A stretch of 64,000 bases of DNA from Prorocentrum cordatum (GCA_963575745.1 CAUYUJ010014261.1:224189-288188), one strand, 5' to 3'; positions 9,432-21,406 are shown, counted from the first letter of the stretch. Made by a program: numbers and translations. The notes: generated by a model not told the origin, from the letters alone.

Positions 9432-11834
9432 CTAGATAGTCCTGGCGCCGCTTAGCGGCCAAGAATTTGGTTGCACCAATGTTGACAAGGTATAAACTTT
9501 AACGCGAGCCAAAGGGTCAGCGAACCTCTTGGTTCCAATGTCTGCAGCCTCGTTTTGAGTTCTTTCGTGCTGGAGCTCAACAAGGCCACGAGAAAACTGT
9601 TCGGACACAGCTGCTGCATCAATCCGATGTGTTCTCGCTAGGTGCAGGAGTTTCATTGATTCGCCTGCTTTGATGACTTTACAATCTGCTTGATTGTCTT
9701 CAAACAACAAACATCGCACTGGTCTGTCGAGCAGTATTTCCCAAAGCGGTAGTGCTGCAAGCAGTTCTTTGCGCAACGCAAGGTCCGCAGCGACAATATC
9801 TGCCTCAAGTGTGCTGTGGGAAACGCATGTATGTCGCTGCGATCCCATAGACTGTCCAGCTCTAGTGCAAGGGCCCCAAATGGCTTGAAAACTGGCACTC
9901 GTGCTACGATGCGTTCGAATGTCGCTTGCGAGATCTGCGTCAGAGTATTGCTTCAACAAGACATCTTCCAGTTTGCCGCCCACCCACGAAGTCATGCGGT
10001 AGTGGGAGGTAAAGTTTATATACCATATGAGGTGGAAAAGATCCATGTCTCGTTGCTCTGTCCATTTGGTAATTCAACTGGCAGTCTGACATACAGCACG
10101 GAGCAAGTCATGCCTGGCCAGTCTCGCACCATAAAGTATTTTCATCAAAACTTTTGCTGCAATGGGTTGAAGCACGCCCGACTGCGTCGGTGGCTCTGGG
10201 TCATCGGGGCTCGCTGCTGCGGCGTCAAGGTCAAGAACATCTACTTTCTGATCAGGAGGGCCTGAGTCAACGTTAATGCGTAATGCTAATGCTGTGGCCT
10301 CCTCTGCCGGGGAGTAAACCTCGCCTCTAGGGCCTCCTTGGCCATCCTCGAGATCAGTTAGTTCAGGGCCAGAAGGGGTCCCCGCAGCTGGGTAAGTAGC
10401 TGGATGAGTGTCCGTCAGTTGAGCATGTAGTGTAACGCAGGAATCAAAGAATTCTGTCATGTCATATTCTATGAGTTTGGCTAGTTTCGGCTCTCTCGGT
10501 TGGTATAGCTCGGACGGCTGAGCCGCCGAGCCACCCCCCGTTTCCTCCTCGCTACTCTCGTCTGTGACGGAAGCGTTTTTCTTAACCTTAGGAGGAGGCG
10601 GGTCTAAGATTGTAGGTAACTCTCCTTGCCATTCAACCCGCCGTGTTGAGAGTCTATGTTCACATCCCAAATGTCTTCCAACAGCCGTTGGAGGGTCTAT
10701 TTCTGTTCCCTTAAGACAAGTTTCAGAAGGTTCTTGTGGTAGTTTCCAGCCCTCTGCAAGCTTGTCGGCAGGTCCCGACAGCTTGAAATCATCAACATCG
10801 GTAATCCGTAAAATTTACAATTCTTTGTGGAAGTAACAGCTGCGCCACGGACTACACTTCACAAAGCCTTTTGCTGTAACATGTCCCTCGCAATGCTGCT
10901 CCCAATATCCTCCTGAATCAGGGTGCCCGTGCAATGAGAGATATAGCGGGCATACGGGATTACGCATGTGAGACCATTCTTTAGGCCATTCATCTCGAGG
11001 TTGGGAAACCCAAGTCGGGGTGCCGCCTAGCTTCGATTGAATATAAGCATGCCGGGCGTCCGCTTGCTCGATGCCATGGCCTTCGAATAGCCCGTGGGTG
11101 TCAGCTGCTGTACTAGCCTGTATCGTAGCGGGACTGCTGGGAAGTTCTTGAAATAATGCAACATCCTTATTCTGATCCCTCTCACTCGAACCATCGAAAA
11201 CTACCCGGCCTGTGTACTTGCGATCTTTGTGTCCTAACGGTAACTCTGAGTTCTTTTCAACAAGCGTCGCAAGCAGCCGGCAGAAGTGGGCCATCTGTCC
11301 CTTGAGTTCGGCGACAACGTCAGAGTATTCTCTGACGCCATCCTCTTTCCATGTGCCAATGTCACGCAGTCTATCCCATTCTTCTCTCAAGGCAGCTTGG
11401 GCGTCTTTGTTCGCTTTGGCCTCGTCCTTCGAGACGGATCTGGCGACGGCGGCATCAATGTAGGCGTGTTGCCAGTCGTTGGGAAGTTGGAAGGGTTCGT
11501 CGATAACTGAGATAAGGTCAGTAAAAGGGTTGTAAACATATTGCAAATCAACTCTCTCTTTTTCACGATGACTGAGAACTGAAGCCGAGCCATCCTTCAA
11601 CCTCATTCGAGGCACGCTTCGCCGCGGCGCGGCGGCCGCCGGACTCAAGGTCAGGCTTGCCTCATGAAAGTCCTCAGTCTCATCATCATCGGACAGCGGG
11701 CCCCTACCGGCTGAGCCGGAGGGACTCCCGTCTCGTGCAATTGTGCCTCCGTACCATGTCTGCTTCCTCCGAACGTCCTCATCATCCGAATGGTGTTCGT
11801 CGGAATCACCATCATCCGAGGACTCAGCAGCCAC
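9432..11834 (-). pseudogene. pol: Copia reverse transcriptase and RNase H, with two in-frame stops
   Basis: A single frame runs from 11834 to 9432, broken only by TAA at 10817-10815 and TGA at 10076-10074. The RT (RVT_2 type) shows GTWKEDGVREY, KYTGRVVFDGS, the motif A aspartate in QADARHAYIQ, CPLYLSLHGHPDSGGYWEQH, and a catalytic box that reads DVDDFKLSGPADKL where YVDD is expected (about 10800). The RNase H shows YSDADLASD, HSTLEADIVAADLALR, LLFEDNQADCK and NEAADIGTKRF, so its D-E-D-D set is present. The stop before the RT box and the Y-to-D change argue against activity. Copying RNA into DNA and removing the RNA strand is the family function. The N-terminal 100 residues are an acidic linker from the integrase. 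Confidence 0.85.
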
Positions 11835-12324
11835 AGCTGCGGCTTGGCCGCCCTATGCGAACCGCGACGCCGCCCCACGTCCGCTGGCAGGGGCGTTGCA
11901 CAGGCTGTCCTCCCTCAAACGACGGAGCCGCTCAGCCACCTGCGGTGCTGCTAGCCCGGCCTCAGGAGCTGAGCCACTGCGGGTTCGGGCGGAGTCGGTG
12001 GATCATCCACGTCCAGGCCAATATCACGCAGAAGGCCAAGACAAGGACCAAGATCTTCTATACCGAAAAATCCGCTCTTTTCTGCCCTGTATTGCTCCAC
12101 GGCCTGTCGGCGTTGTGCTTGATTCATGTTGAACCATTGTCCAGGATGGATCCCAGGATTGGTGGATTCAGGCAGCTTTTTCAGCCATTGGGCACTGTAT
12201 TTCGAGTCTGGGTCAGTGACCCACGCGCGGGGTTATAAGCGCGTAATCGGGATCAAGACAACTCGAATGCTACATGTCTTTCGTCGACCTGTCAATGGGA
12301 GTTTCTGCGTCAATTCTTCTTTTG

Positions 12325-13888
12325 TTAGTCCAGCGACAATTCGTCTGTCTTCGAAGTATTCCATCGTGTCCAAGTTTGAGTCGTTCGAGCAAGAAGAAAC
12401 CCTTTCCCGGGAACCTTCTCACGCGGCTTAGCCGCTGAGAAATTGGATTGTCTATCCAAAGGGTATTCGAGCTGCGCGAGTCCCAATTTCTGGTTCTTAT
12501 CTGCTGGATGGGGATCGCGCTTTGGATCTCTGCCGTCAACAACCGTAGGCTCGTCATCCACACACAACCCACCAGGGCCATCTTCTTCCATTTCGGCCTC
12601 TGGGTCGAAATGTGGGGCGCCCTCGCCTCCTTGGGAAGGCGTTGGCATGACAACGGCAGGATCGTCGGCACCAAACAAGTTGTCCGGTCGTATCCCTGTT
12701 GCTGGTTGTGGTCCGTCTGGGACGGCCGCAGCTTCTCCTGCTGGAGGGATCGCGACGGAACGCACTTCGGCCACCGCCTTGTCGCACGCTTTTCTCAAAG
12801 GAAATTTGGGCGATTGGTCATCAGCAGTGCCATCTAAGATGTTGCTGTACACCTGGACAGACTTCTCAATAGCGGGTCGGTTGCCCTCTGGGGTCCGCCC
12901 TGACTCCATGTTCAGACCGTCCAGTTGTCTCAACGGCACAACATAACTACTGTCTGGTCCAACCAATCCCCCCGCTTTGTGCACATACCCCAGGTATATC
13001 CCCGGAATCATTGTTGCGCCGGTCTTGGCGGTCCGAAGCCTGGACCCAGGTGGAGGCGCATAGCGCACAAGAGACCCAAAGGGAAGGAGCGAATCATCGA
13101 ATCTACATCCAAAGCGTCGCTCCCAACTTGACTGTCCCTCCGCTGGGGTCCTGGTATTATAGCAAAGACAGAAGTATCGGGCTGCGTCGGTCCAATATGG
13201 CGGCGGAAGACCGGCCTGCGTGAACAAGGCTCTAGTCCCCATCTGTACCACCCCGTTCGCACGCTCAGCAACGGCGTTATGTTTCTTATTTCCTGGGATG
13301 GTAAGATCATGGGCAATTTTGAGCTCGTAACATGCCCTCGCAAGCTCTCTTGCACCATCTGCATAACAATATTATAACTTATCCTCCGGGGCTTTCAGGT
13401 TTACTAAAAAGTTGCAAACGTGAACCGCAGACTTGTCGCGCACACCCTGAGCGGCAAGAGAATCCGTGGCTCGGTCACGAAAAGTCACGCACGCGGTCTC
13501 ATCGTGGAGCCCCCGCGAGAGTTCATCCATCGCAAACCAATGATCCATCGTCGGCAGGTGTCCAAGCGAAGTGGGGTTAGCGTATGGGCGGGGAACCTTT
13601 AGCCCTTTGTTTTGCGCCTTGCGCTGTTGCTTTCTGATAGCTTTGGCCCAATTGCATACTGGACAATATGGCTTCTTAGGAGTATGAGTTAGAAGGTGCG
13701 GCAGGGAGGCCGCTGTCTTGTTTGAGCCGCTCGGCAAGGGTCTCCGACACCTCAACCTCCGCGTCGTCTGGGTCTAAGTCTGGCGGTGCGTCGACGTCGA
13801 CTAAGTCGACACCGTCAGCGTCTCCAACTTCACCCCCCTCGGGTCCAGGGGCCGCGTCGCACGCACTCGAGTCCAGTCCTCGATTCAT
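12325..13888 (-). pseudogene. int: Copia integrase, one in-frame stop
   Basis: A frame runs from 13755 to 12325 with a single TAA at 13374-13372. The zinc-binding HHCC lies in LPHLLTHTPKKPYCPVC. The catalytic triad is visible as D in PTMDHWFAMDEL, D in YADGARELARAC just after the stop, and E in HNAVAERANGVVQ. Downstream are PPPYWTDAARYFCLCYN, typical of copia integrase C-terminal flanks, and a Pro/Asp-rich linker to RT. An acidic leader in another frame (13888-13676) joins by an indel near 13720. Integrase inserts the cDNA into host DNA. The stop sits between the first and second catalytic Asp, so only readthrough could give an active enzyme. Confidence 0.8.
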
Positions 13889-14043
13889 TTCGTAGGGAAG
13901 AAATCCTGAGACCCCGTACCCTTGAGGGTTTCTATATGCTGCGGCGCAGGCCTCGGCTTTGCCGGGCTGCTCGTCGCACTGTCCGACGGCCTGACCGTGG
14001 CAGGGCGAAGTTGCCGGTCGGCGTCCGATTCCAACCGCTGTCG

Positions 14044-15130
14044 CTAGCCTTTTGAAGCGAATAGTAGAAGTAGGTTATGGAATCCGCAGAGTCTATCGAG
14101 GACGGAAAAAACAGGCGCGATCTCAGTCGGCCGTCCATCAGCGTAGCTGTGGGCACCAATCAACTCATGTGCATGCAGGTCTATGGTCACGCGAGTCTGG
14201 ACAGCGTGGGGCGGAGGGCCTCCCGCCGATTCCACATTGCCCAGGAATGCCTCGGCGCCTGGCGTCGCGCAACGCCACCGCTCGGGAGGTTCAATCCCTC
14301 CGGCGGCAACCGCGCACATCCACTGACCCAGCGCCTCTTTGCCTGATAGGGTCAAGTACGGTATCTTGCCCTCAACGGCCAGGTCCACTCCTTGACCGTT
14401 GGGCAACAACAGGCAGGGTCTTTGGCCTGCTGGCCAGAATCGGCTAAAGCCGTGATCCATGCACCGCTCTCCTACCGAAATCACGCACGGGGTCTCCGGC
14501 ATGACTAAAGCATTAAAACTACCACCCTTAAACTTGGGGCACGCGATGCGAACTGAACCGAGGGCCTTTGATTCTCCCCCACCAGTATTCAGAGTGATCG
14601 ATTGCGGAAGCTCTCGAATCAATATCATTGCACCTGCGCTTCTAATATCTCTCCGCTATGAGGTTATACCCACACCCAGTATCTATGATAAAGTTCAGCG
14701 CGCCAAGATACGCAGCGTCTTTGTCTGTGCATCCAGCAGCGGCTGTGCCGCGTGGGCCCTCTTCCCCCTCCTCGGTTCTCAACCAGAGATGCCGGACTTC
14801 ATCCTGCAGGTCAGACGCTCTGATCAGGGCCTCCGCAGCAGACGCCCTCGACTGAGCAGACATCTGTCTGCGCATTTATCCTGGGAATTTCCACATATCT
14901 TTGCCACTCGAAGGCAACTCTTTCAAGTCGTGGCGACGCGCCTTCCTCCAAGTAATGGTGGGCCCCTCAGTAGAGGGGTGAAATCGGACACGGAGTTTGC
15001 GCCTATCGTTTTTTCGATGTCGGATGCAACTCTTACTAGGGGGAACGCCCCAGCACTTCTTGATAGCGTCCCGAGAAAGAGGGTCTAGGAAATTCGCAAG
15101 GACATTGACGAGGCTCTCGGCCTGTTCCCT
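14044..15130 (-). pseudogene. Copia aspartic protease region
   Basis: The frame from about 15130 to 14642 carries YLGALNFIIDTGCGYNLIAER, with the retropepsin D-T-G at about 14680. It has an in-frame TAA at 14878-14876. The protein resumes in another frame at about 14650 (MILIRELPQSITLNTGGGE) and continues to 14044 through ACPKFKGGSFNALVMPETPC. The slip lies in a GAGAGA run, consistent with loss of one GA. The protease would cut gag and pol into parts. The order gag, protease, integrase fits copia. The element is therefore broken at three points in about 1 kb here. Confidence 0.7.
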
Positions 15131-15514
15131 GCCTTCGCGGTGAAACTCGTCGCCGGAGAATTCCCGTAGTCTCCTCCGCCGGTATCAGTGAAGACCTTCA
15201 GAAATTTAGGGCTGGTCTGTTTCTGCCCTGGGGGGGCCCGAAACAACGGAGCGGGGCACGCCGTGGCACCCAAGCTGACTTGGTCAGCGGGTATCTTCTG
15301 ATTTCCCCGCTTTCGGTTTGACCGACGCGGACTTCGCCGCATCCGTCGAAGACAAGAAAGAGTACCCTTAACAGAATTATGTGAATCATTCCTCTTGCAC
15401 TGGCGGCTGAGCCGCCAGTGCGGAGACATTGTCACGGATGACCAGTCGTGGTCTGGGCAAACCAACACTCCTTGCCACGCGAGCATTTACCTGCTTCCTT
15501 GAAGGAGCGACAGA

Positions 15515-17229
15515 TCATGTCTTTGCCTGCGCCTTTGCCTTTGTTCTTGTCTCCATCCTTTTTTTGCGTTTGTCGGAGTTATTACTGGAGGCCCTCGAGC
15601 CACCGTCACCTCCAGACGATGAGACATTGGCAGCGGCGGCGTTGGCTTGCTTGGCTGCGCGCTCGTATCCCAAAGATTGCCCCGCGTCAAATTTCGCTTG
15701 TTCCCACTTGTCGCGTTTAAGCTTCTCAGCATCGGTCAACCCTCTGTGGACTTGATTGCAACCGTCTGCTGCTCCGCGACAATTCTTGGAATCTCGAGAC
15801 CACGCGCAGCATGGCATCGTGCTCTCTTTCCCACGCGATCGATCGGATTGTCTCCTGTTCCTCTGTTGCGCCCCCTTCCCACGCCCACCCATTGGGGTCT
15901 GCGATCGACACTGCCCCTTTCGGCCTCGGCCCTAGGATCTCCCTCTGGGGTTCTTGTCCTGGGCAGGAGCGGCATTATACTTATTTCCCGCGGCTGGCTG
16001 AGCCGGCGCGGCAGTCTTGGGCTTCTTGTGATTGAAAGGGCAACCTTTTCCAGCATGCGGGCAGGTTTCGCCCTTACGCACGTGCCTACACGTCGTCTCG
16101 CCCTTAGTCAATCCACATTTCATGACATCGGTGGGTTTCCCTAGTTTAGCTGCTACTTCTGCCGTGGCGGCTTTGCCGCCGGCATTCCTTCGATTGTCAT
16201 TACCTCCGCCTCCGCCCGACCTGGCCTGCCGAGCACGTTGATTCAAGGTACTCTCATGCACGCTGATGTTCCACTCTTCTTCATCACGCAGCATCATTCC
16301 TTCGATCTGCTCCATCAGCCATTCGTAAGTCTTCGCACCATGTCCCATCTTATCCTTGGACAGGTCATAGAGTTGGCAAACGAAATTCAATGTGTTGGGC
16401 TTGCATTGCTCGATAAAGTGTGCATGAATCGAAGCTCTCATTTCATCAGACGGAGGTCGGGCGCCATAGAGCTGTTGGTATACATATGTCCAATCGTTGT
16501 AGACATGATACAGGTCAGCGCCTGGCTTGTCAGGGTCAATAACAACCTTGAAGCTATCACGCGAAATGCGATGTTGGCCCAACTCCGACCTAACAGAACA
16601 CCAATGACAAATGGCTCGTGCCATTTCGCGTCCCGTTAAGAGCCTTCCCTCATTCTGGGCGCTGCACTCCATTCGAGTGATCTGCTGAAGGAAGTGTATG
16701 TGATGACTGGGCTGGTTGCGATTTCTTCGCATTTTGTTGAATTTCTCAATCAGATTAGTGGCGACCGTGAGGTCAAGACGTTGGAAGCGACCTGCTTCTT
16801 TCAATTGTTCATCATCCACAGCAGGGCCCATAGCTTCCGTAATCCAGCTATGCGCTGCTTGGCTCCTAGGCGACGACCCAGCGATCGCACGGATTGCATG
16901 CATTTGCCACTCCCGTACGTTTGTAACATCGGGGATGTCCAACAAGCCAATCTTCTGATTGTTTCCAACCTGTCTCCACTGGTCCAACGGCGTACTTTCA
17001 TCAATACCTCCTGGATCACGCGGCCCGCCTGGGCCCTGAGGTCCTCCACGGCCACCCCCACCATCTGAAAGTCCTGATCCCCCCGGACTCCCTGGAGGCG
17101 GATATCTGGTCGTTTCGCATTATCTTCGTCGCGCGTCGACATAATCTGAGTGCTCGGCGCGTCACTCTTGCCATCCCCTTCTTTGTCCTGTCCTGCCCCG
17201 CCAGACGGCTTAGCCGCTGGCGGCCTCAC
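15515..17229 (-). pseudogene. gag: Copia gag with two Cys/His zinc knuckles, single in-frame TAG
   Basis: A main frame runs from 16987 (with a Gly/Pro-rich leader to about 17090) to 15515, interrupted only by TAG at 15934-15932. The helical gag body includes FNKMRRNRNQPSHHIHFLQ and QLYDLSKDKMGHGAKTYEWL. The first knuckle is CGLTKGETTCRHVRKGETC-PHAGKGC-PFNH, a repeated C-H pattern like CCCH fingers. After the TAG, a second is CCAWSRDSKNCRGAADGC-NQVH. Then comes a Lys/Ala-rich tail. Gag binds RNA and forms the particle. A single stop between gag and pol parts could be a readthrough site as in some retroviruses, but other stops in the element make decay simpler. The start of the natural ORF is unclear because a frameshift sits near 17100. 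Confidence 0.7.
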
Positions 17230-17890
17230 AGGCCCATCCCTGGAAAATTGATAATGTTGACAAAACGGTCATCATCGTTGGATCCTGTCAATTTCACGTT
17301 GACTGGTAATCCATTCTCAGGAGTGCTCGGCTTAGCCGGACCTTTGAGAGCGCGACCGGGAACGGCAAAGTTGTGGCGCATCCAGGACCTCACAGGAGTT
17401 TCTCGCGAAGGCAACGGCAAATCGAACGAACTCGAGGTGGGCACTTTTTCTTGTCCACTCTCAGTGTACGGGAATGGATTCGCCATGATAGCTCTTAGCT
17501 TCCTCATTCTGTTCTCTGACTCGGCTGCATTCACCGTGGCCTCTTCTTCTCGAATGTTGGCAATGGTCTTTCGCTCTTCTGTTGAGTACATGTGGAGCAT
17601 CTTTTAATGTTCGCATCGAAATGATCTTTGCAAGCCGGCAGACCACAACCAGCGCAATCACCCGTCTTCGGATTGAAGCAAACTGAGCAAAACTGAGAAA
17701 CTGTGAAACTCGCTGTGTTAGTTGCTTCCCTTTTCGCGGGCTGAGGCTGCGGTGCAGCCCTCGCCTGCAAAGTTGACGATGCCGCGTTCACTACGGTTGT
17801 CAAGTCAGGCTGGGGCGGTGCCAGACGACTGAGCCGTTGGCGATGGTCGTCTGTCCGTCCCCGCCGGCTTAGCCGGCGGGCATTTATCAC
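17226..17890 (-). pseudogene. Copia 5' region: B-box/RING-like zinc finger and linker
   Basis: Two overlapping frames. The first (17890-17531) has FCSVCFNPKTGDCAGCGLPACKDHF followed by KRCSTC, a cross-brace-like Cys/His spacing that recalls B-box or RING-type fingers. The second (17600-17226) starts MLHMYSTEERKTIANI and has a basic/Pro linker ending FVNIINFPGMGL. They probably formed one protein with the upstream coiled coil. Exact fold and partner are unknown. Confidence 0.45.
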
Positions 17891-18869
17891 TGCTTACTTG
17901 CATTCGCTGCAGGGATGCTCTGGCATTTTCATGTGATTTGAGTTTCTCTCGATATTGATTGTTCTGGTCAGCTATTTTCGCAGCTACAGCTTGGGTGTTT
18001 ACCACTTCCAGCCTGGCGTTTTTAAGCTTTTCTTGAAGCTCCTGTTGTTCTCGTTCCGCCCTGGCTGTAGCGATTCGTTTTCCTTCTACTCTGGCCGCCG
18101 CAACAGGAGCGGTGACCGTTTTGGCATCAACGGACTGATTAGTAGCCGCCACAACGGCCTGTCGTTCTGAAGCCAGCATCTCGATATATCTATTCTCGGC
18201 TTCTCTCTCCGCCTGCCGCTTAGCGGCCGCGGTCTGATGGTGCACCTGTTCCACCAGTTATTGTTCTCGCTCTCTGGCAGACCTGGCTAGAGCGAGCCTC
18301 GCAGCCTCGAACGTCTTCCGAACTTCTTCCACGGTTGCGATCATCTCCTCTCGATCCAGTCGGGCCCTTTCGGCCAGCTGTGCTTCGCTTGCCTGGAACT
18401 CCTGCTGAGTCTTGACTGCAGCGAGTCTAGCCTGATCCTGAATAGTTTGCGTAAGAAGACATGTGCAGTTATGCTCGTTCATAGGGAAGCAATCTTCACA
18501 CAGCCATTGGGTGCTACACCTAGGGCATACCTCAGAGCAACTCTTACGTACTGGACGCCTACATGCACCTTCTGGCTCGTTGGTTTTACCCGGGCATCTG
18601 CTCTCCACCTGAGGCGCGCAGTCAGAACTCCAGTTCCAGCATGTGTCAATCATTGAGATATTTCTGTTGCTCCTTGAAGTAGATCGGGCTCCTGATCTCG
18701 GTGTTTTGGGTCTTCCCCTACTAGAAGTGTTCGATCGAGGACGCACAAACGTGCATTCTGGGGGTCTAGGTACCTCTCGAAGCTCCTCATCCCTTTCATT
18801 TTGTCTTATAAGCTCAGTGCGCGAAGCTGGTTGTCCAACCATCTCTTCATCCTCAACCAGAGCCGGCAC
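17805..18869 (-). pseudogene. Copia 5' ORF: Cys-rich finger plus long coiled coil, one in-frame TAA
   Basis: One frame covers 18869-17805 with a single TAA at 18260-18258, directly after a CAA codon; CAA to TAA is one transition. A Cys cluster (about 18650-18450: CPGK, CRRPVRKSC, CPRCSTQWLCEDCF, CTCL) is followed by an Ala/Glu/Arg coiled coil of about 200 residues (VEEVRKTFEAARLALARS and RIATARAEREQQELQEKL). Finger then coiled coil resembles the layout of TRIM-like or gag-associated oligomerisation modules. The function is not known. Confidence 0.45.
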
Positions 18870-18918
18870 CGAGGGTTGCCAATCGCCTGAGGCGACAGCA
18901 GGACGATAGAAACCTTTT

Positions 18919-19883
18919 TTAAGCGGTGCGTCGTTTAAATCGTAATCCTCGTTCCTCTGTTTCTTGAGTTGAGGTGCAGGAGTCCGTCCTGTAGACTCCA
19001 GGCTTCGCCTGAGTCTCAGCCTTGTCCGCCTGAGGCGTCAGGTCACTGGTATCTTCATCTGATCCATCTGGGGACCACCTCTCGTCTTGGGCGGGGTGGT
19101 CGGATTCCACTAGCGAAGACAATTCTCGGCTCAAGGAGACTCCTTTGTTGGCATAATCGAAATCCTCCTCCATGGAATTTATTTCATGCTCTCTATCAAT
19201 TGGATCATCACTATCCTGGCCAAATTGTCCGTCCAATGCTATTGGGATGGGAATATTTCCACTCGTGCCTCCCCACCCGCCTGGGACGTTGGGGTACACG
19301 CCTGTGGACTCGTGGGCTTCCCCGATCGACTGGCTTCACCAGCGGCTGGTACGAATGTATGTGCAGCAATCGGAATTGGAATGATTTGCTCCGTCGATTC
19401 GGCGATCAAAGACGAGAATGTTCCTCGTCTAGATATCGCTGCTGTGCCATTCCGTCTGTGCAGGTCTGGGGTTTGTTCACGAGTACCGATCGGAACACCA
19501 GAGGGAGAGCCATATTCCGACATCTCAACAACCTCTTCAGTGCTTCTACCCCTAGAGACCCGAGTGGCGGTACTAGAAGAAGGAAGGCGGCCCTGACCAG
19601 GGCCGCTCTCCTGTGGATCATGTCCGTCATGTTGTACAACATGCTGTTCTGCGCTTCGCGAGGTGACGGAGATTTCATATGTATTATCATAGCTCATACC
19701 CGCAGCGACTGAGTCGCGGGGTTCATCAGAAGGCCGTGTTTCTGGCTGATATAAGCCCGCTTCGACTATGTCGCGGCTTTCGGCTGATAGCCAGTCATTC
19801 CTCTTAGAATCGGGGTAAGATGACAAAGGAATTATGATCTCATGTTCACTCTGCTCAGCGAGAGAGGGTACGGAATGAGACAT
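18919..19883 (-). pseudogene. First ORF of the copia element, Ser/Glu-rich, two frames
   Basis: The frame 19883-19239 begins MSHSVPSLAEQSEHEI. The overlapping frame 19299-18919 continues with GGWGGTSGNIPIPIAL and an acidic segment (EEDFDYANKG, DEDTSDLTPQ). The overlap at 19239-19299 suggests one indel. The sequence is probably disordered. No domain was recognised. The Met at 19883 was taken as the start because upstream DNA turns into GC-rich repeat. Confidence 0.4.
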
Positions 19884-19929
19884 CGATAAGACAAGTAACC
19901 GGTAAACGAGTTTACTAGATCAAGAATGA

Positions 19930-20400
19930 TAAGTGAGGTGGCCGGCCGGCCGTCGACACGACGACGACGCGGGGACGACCCCGCGGCGCGCGCGAGCGGA
20001 CCAGCACGCACCTTTTTGTCTCCTGTAAGCAAACATACAGCTGCGGATAATCACCGCAATCATAGTCAGACAGTGCGCAGCAATGCAAAGGATACAACAA
20101 GCAATATTAGTATGAGGCGGAGAGGAGCTTATTTACTGAAGAGCCTGGCCAGTCGAGCCGGCCGCGGGCAAGCAGGACGCAGCGAACCCCACGACTGGGC
20201 TGGAGGCCAACGTCCTTGCCGTCGCTCGGACGTCCATCTCTCTGTGCATCGTGTGGTCTCGCGCGCGCGTGCTTCCCAGGAGGAAGCAAGGTGGCGCTGC
20301 CATCGCCGAGGGAGACACGCACACGCCCGAGCGATGCCAGTCGGCCAGGGCCTCTTAGAAGCCTCCAAGATGGGGTCGAAGCACATGGGGTTCCGAAGAC
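19930..20400. other. No gene seen; GC-rich spacer
   Basis: This carries GGCCGGCCGGCC and CGCGCGCGAG runs near 19940-20000. Open frames on both strands are Arg/Pro/Ala-rich and mutually contradictory. It may contain the 5' LTR of the copia element, but I could not match it to the 3' end. Confidence 0.4.
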
Positions 20401-20404
20401 CGCG

Positions 20405-20560
20405 CCACATCGCCGATGTATCGGCGATGCATCGGCGATGTATCGGCGATGCACCGGCGATGCACCGTCGACGCCTGCGGTGCATCGGCGACGTCGGCGT
20501 GAAGCAAATCGGGCTCCACATCGAGCCGTATCGGCGATGCATCGGCGATGCGGCGCGATC
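20405..20560. repeat. Minisatellite of near-palindromic CATCGGCGATG units
   Basis: About eight copies of ATCGGCGATG-type units separated by CA or TA, in two clusters (20408-20480 and 20528-20560). The unit core ATCGGCGAT differs from its own reverse complement by only one base step, so both strands encode similar peptides (M-H-R-R-C). Confidence 0.8.
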
Positions 20561-20984
20561 CTCCGACCCCATCTACTCGGACCCATCTAGGAGGCCTCGA
20601 TCTCTGGAAACCAGGCCAACATCGCAGCCGAAACTGTGTATCATCTCTCCAAGAGTGGCGCGCCGCACAAAGGCAGAGGCGCGCCAACAACCCCGCCCGA
20701 CTTGTCACTTACAAGACAAGCGAAAGGCACAACAAGGAAAGACAGTGGGACACAAACACGAGTAGCATCTACACGCCGAACATTGTTCTAGATGTGCGCT
20801 CGAAGCCCGTCGGGCATCTCTGGAGCGCAATTCACTAGCCAAGCACCAGTAGACGACGATGAACTACAAAGATGGCAGCAGATGTCCAAGCTTCACTGAT
20901 ACAGGTTGATGCAAGGCAGCCTGGCTTTTATCCGGCGTTCCCACGATGACAATGACAACAACCACTCCCCCATCGGCGCTCATT

Positions 20985-21200
20985 GGGGATCCCAAAACCT
21001 TGTGGTGACAGACCGCGCGGTGACTTAAGAACCCCAAGAGACCTCATCGCATGGTCCGTCACCGCACGGTCTTGGGACCCTGGAGGCCCCTGTCGCCCGC
21101 GACATCCCCGGAGAGGGGCTCGAGTCCCAAAACCGTGCGGTGACTCCGAATCTCCACCGACTCACCACACGGTATGGTCACCACCCCGTTTGGGGGCCCC
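20985..21200. repeat. Dispersed CCCAAAACCGTGCGGTGAC motif, direct and inverted
   Basis: Forward copies lie at about 20991 and 21127; an inverted copy, GTCACCGCACGGTCTTGGG, is at 21058; partial ones are near 21170. No gene seen between 20600 and 21300. Confidence 0.6.
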
Positions 21201-21299
21201 CGAGCTCAAATGTTCGGACCCGGAGCATGCGCAAAAGAAGGCGGGGGCATGACCAGCCTTGAACCAGTGGCGCCCCACGGCGCTTCAGTCAAAATGGAG

Positions 21300-21374
21300 T
21301 CGGCCCCCTCCTCCTCCTTCTCCGCCTCCTCCTTCTCCTCCCTCCTCCTCCTCCTCCTCCTCCTCCTCCTCCTC

Positions 21375-21406
<32 letters not shown>

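Larger units (their letters stand above)
3987..19883 (-). mobile_element. Ty1/copia-type retrotransposon, decayed, about 15.9 kb
   Basis: Minus-strand domains in order are: zinc-finger/coiled-coil region, gag with Cys/His knuckles, DTG protease, HHCC integrase with D-D-E, copia reverse transcriptase, RNase H, and extra 3' coding sequence. Integrase before RT is the copia order. Coding continuity is broken by frameshifts and by isolated in-frame stops (at least 18258, 15932, 14876, 13372, 10815, 10074 and 8285). I could not find paired LTRs or a target-site duplication. The outer limits given are the first Met of the 5' ORF and the hairpin just past the last ORF, so the true ends may lie further out. 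The length is large for copia, because of about 3 kb upstream of gag and about 5.3 kb downstream of RNase H. Confidence 0.8.

Noticed and set aside
20405-20560. CRISPR-like array
   Set aside because: Units are contiguous and near-identical with no unique spacers, and the setting is eukaryotic.
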